DNA of 60,938 nt from Clostridia bacterium. GTDB lineage: Bacteria; Bacillota; Clostridia; Oscillospirales; UBA644. The notes beneath the pieces are model-generated. The model ran no database searches. It was not told where the DNA came from and was given only the letters and a program-made list of their open reading frames with translations. A program made the translations under genes and the position numbers. The stretch covers positions 1-60,938 of the forward strand of contig JAGASR010000001.1 in the NCBI GenBank assembly GCA_017621705.1, given 5' to 3'. Positions 59,871-60,938 of the stretch are shown here, in pieces; the first letter of the stretch is position 1; the number at the start of each line of letters is the position of its first letter.

Positions 59871-60019
59871 GGGTGATTTTACGTTATCAGTCAAAACTAA
59901 GTAAAGCGGATTTAGAAATGCAATGACTTTGAGGAATGTAATTCAAAAAATCAGTATATCATCGCTGTTTTCCGTAAATGAAAGAATATAATTGTAAACG
60001 AAACTATATATCAATTAAG

Positions 60020-60531
60020 TTATAACTGTTCTTTTGTAAATATCCATTGACTACCCCAACCATCTATTTCACTTTCATAGCAATTGAGATCAGTGTAATT
60101 GATAACGTAAAGTTGGCAATGTTCTTTTCTTCCTGTGTGGAGAGTTATCATGTTTCGTTTATTATAATTACCCCTATCGTATGGAATCCAGTTTGTATCG
60201 CTGCCCGTGGGGTTTTTTACATTGATTCGCAGAATACCGTTATTATTTTCAATTCCTAAAAATTCAATAAAGGAATTATCTCCGTTTATCTCAAGATACG
60301 CCCTTTCGTCTTCTTTTTTTTGCAACTCTAATATCACATTCATTAGCTACAAGAAATTCGACACGATGAAGTGGTTCAAAAACAAACTTTTTCTCATTGT
60401 TGTGATTTATGGCCTCACAATCACCCTTATCTTGCCCGAAAAGAACACCAATGTCAACATCAAAAAGCTCGGCGATCAGAGGAAACAATGTAACATCCGG
60501 ATATCCTATGCCCGTTTCCCGTACTTAAAGA
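60020..60531 (-). pseudogene. Truncated and frameshifted XRE regulator
   Basis: From about 60531 leftwards the frame reads RETGIGYPDVTLFPLIAELFDVDIGVLFG, the C-terminal half of an XRE helix-turn-helix domain; the N-terminal half and start are missing. That frame stops at 60291. Near an A8 run (T8 at about 60314-60321 on the plus strand) the natural continuation shifts to the frame of 60343-60020 (KEDERAYLEINGDNSFIEFLG...). The pieces join as ...NECDIRV-AKK-EDERAYLEI.... The lost N-terminus coincides with the edge of the serine-recombinase element to the right. Confidence 0.7.
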
Positions 60532-60545
60532 TATTGGTTATGTAC

Positions 60546-60575
60546 GAGTGCCTACGCCTACTTGCATAGGCACTC
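60546..60575 (-). terminator. Hairpin after the serine recombinase gene
   Basis: GAGTGCCTA/TAGGCACTC stem (60546-60554/60567-60575) lies just past the recombinase stop at 60588 and may be its terminator or part of the element end. The T-tail is weak. Confidence 0.5.
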
Positions 60576-60587
60576 ATATCTGTAATT

Positions 60588-60938
60588 TTACTCGATTTTG
60601 CCGATAAAGCGGTAGTAGATGTCAATATTCTGCTCACGCATACCATCCACAGTGGTTGCTTCGTGAACAACGATCTTTTCAATCAGCGTATTCAGAAGCT
60701 CCGCTGTCAGTTCGGTGGGGTTTGCGTACTGCTTGATAAGAGAAATCCAAGTTTCCGCATCGACAGTTGTTTGCTTTTCAGATTCAAGCTCGGCAGACAG
60801 CCTTTCGATCTTCTCGACAAGCTCCTGCTGCTCGGTCTGATATTTCTGAGACATCATGTTGAAGTTGTACTCCGTGATACGACCGTCCGACCAGTCCTCA
60901 TACAGCTTCGCAAACTTGCGGTCAACCTCTGTTCTGCG
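60588..60938 (-). CDS. Large serine recombinase, C-terminal fragment cut by the window edge
   Basis: The frame is open to the window end. The last 116 residues are visible: RTEVDRKFAKLYEDWSDGRI, a coiled coil of about 40 residues, then NPTELTAELLNTLIEKIVVHEA and IDIYYRFIGKIE at the C-terminus. This tail is typical of large serine recombinases (DUF4368-type) that move clostridial transposons such as Tn4451 relatives. The catalytic N-terminus lies outside the window. It marks the end of a second mobile element. Confidence 0.85.
   Translation of the reverse strand, partial: RRTEVDRKFAKLYEDWSDGRITEYNFNMMSQKYQTEQQELVEKIERLSAELESEKQTTVDAETWISLIKQYANPTELTAELLNTLIEKIVVHEATTVDGMREQNIDIYYRFIGKIE

Overview
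The window looks like a chromosomal segment of a fermentative, gut-type member of the Clostridia (Bacillota). The grounds are AT-leaning codon use, consensus sigma-A promoters with 17-bp spacers, AGGAGG-type ribosome binding sites, a FabK-type type II fatty acid synthesis operon, intracellular plant-glycan hydrolases and clostridial mobile genes. No rRNA or other species-level marker is present, so I do not name a genus.

Positions 1-20141 are the right-hand part of an integrated mobile element that ends at a tRNA-Ser gene (20142-20231, minus strand). Its main cargo (275-14238) is a single-direction operon that I read as a phosphorothioation-type defence system of the SspABCD-SspFGH kind. It encodes an XRE regulator, a PAPS-reductase/DndC-like ATP pyrophosphatase (SspD-like), a DUF4007 protein (SspB-like), a 1211-residue P-loop ATPase (SspC-like), a cysteine desulfurase (SspA-like), an SF2 helicase, a GHKL/HSP90-like ATPase and a PLD-type nuclease. 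Two genes at the end are not part of the textbook module as I know it: a GIY-YIG protein and a DndB-like DGQHR protein. A PARG-type macrodomain gene follows at 14298. Between 15.2 and 19.9 kb lie small accessory genes, a structured non-coding stretch with iteron-like repeats, a RepA-like AAA ATPase, an excisionase-like HTH protein and a tyrosine integrase frameshifted in an A7 run. GCCTTGCA repeats flank the tRNA, and a decayed second tRNA-Ser copy lies just beyond it.

Positions 20.5-40.6 kb are chromosomal. They hold a beta-propeller glycosidase-like gene, a polar amino acid ABC transporter, divergently transcribed GH36 alpha-galactosidase and GH51 arabinofuranosidase genes, an MBL-fold protein and a GH10 xylanase. 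Next come an OmpR-type two-component system with small membrane-protein paralogues, a broken cardiolipin synthase, a DUF2798-like membrane protein behind a three-way-junction leader, an SPFH/zinc-ribbon protein and an orphan FtsX-type permease whose leader holds a terminator.

Positions 40.6-52.8 kb (minus strand) contain a compact fatty acid synthesis operon acpP-fabK-fabD-fabG-fabF-accB-fabZ-accC-accD-accA. It ends in an overlapping acyl-CoA synthetase gene and is followed by a PAS/winged-helix regulator and a hotdog thioesterase. No fabH is present in the window.

Positions 52.9-59.3 kb (minus strand) hold more carbohydrate functions: an SGNH esterase, an XRE regulator, a GH31 alpha-xylosidase and a BNR-repeat sialidase-fold protein. 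The right edge (59.3-60.9 kb) has a small ORF behind a leader with mutually exclusive hairpins, an XRE regulator that is truncated and frameshifted, and the C-terminal end of a large serine recombinase that runs off the window. This suggests a second mobile element inserted into the XRE gene.

All functional calls come from motifs recognised by eye; no database search was possible.
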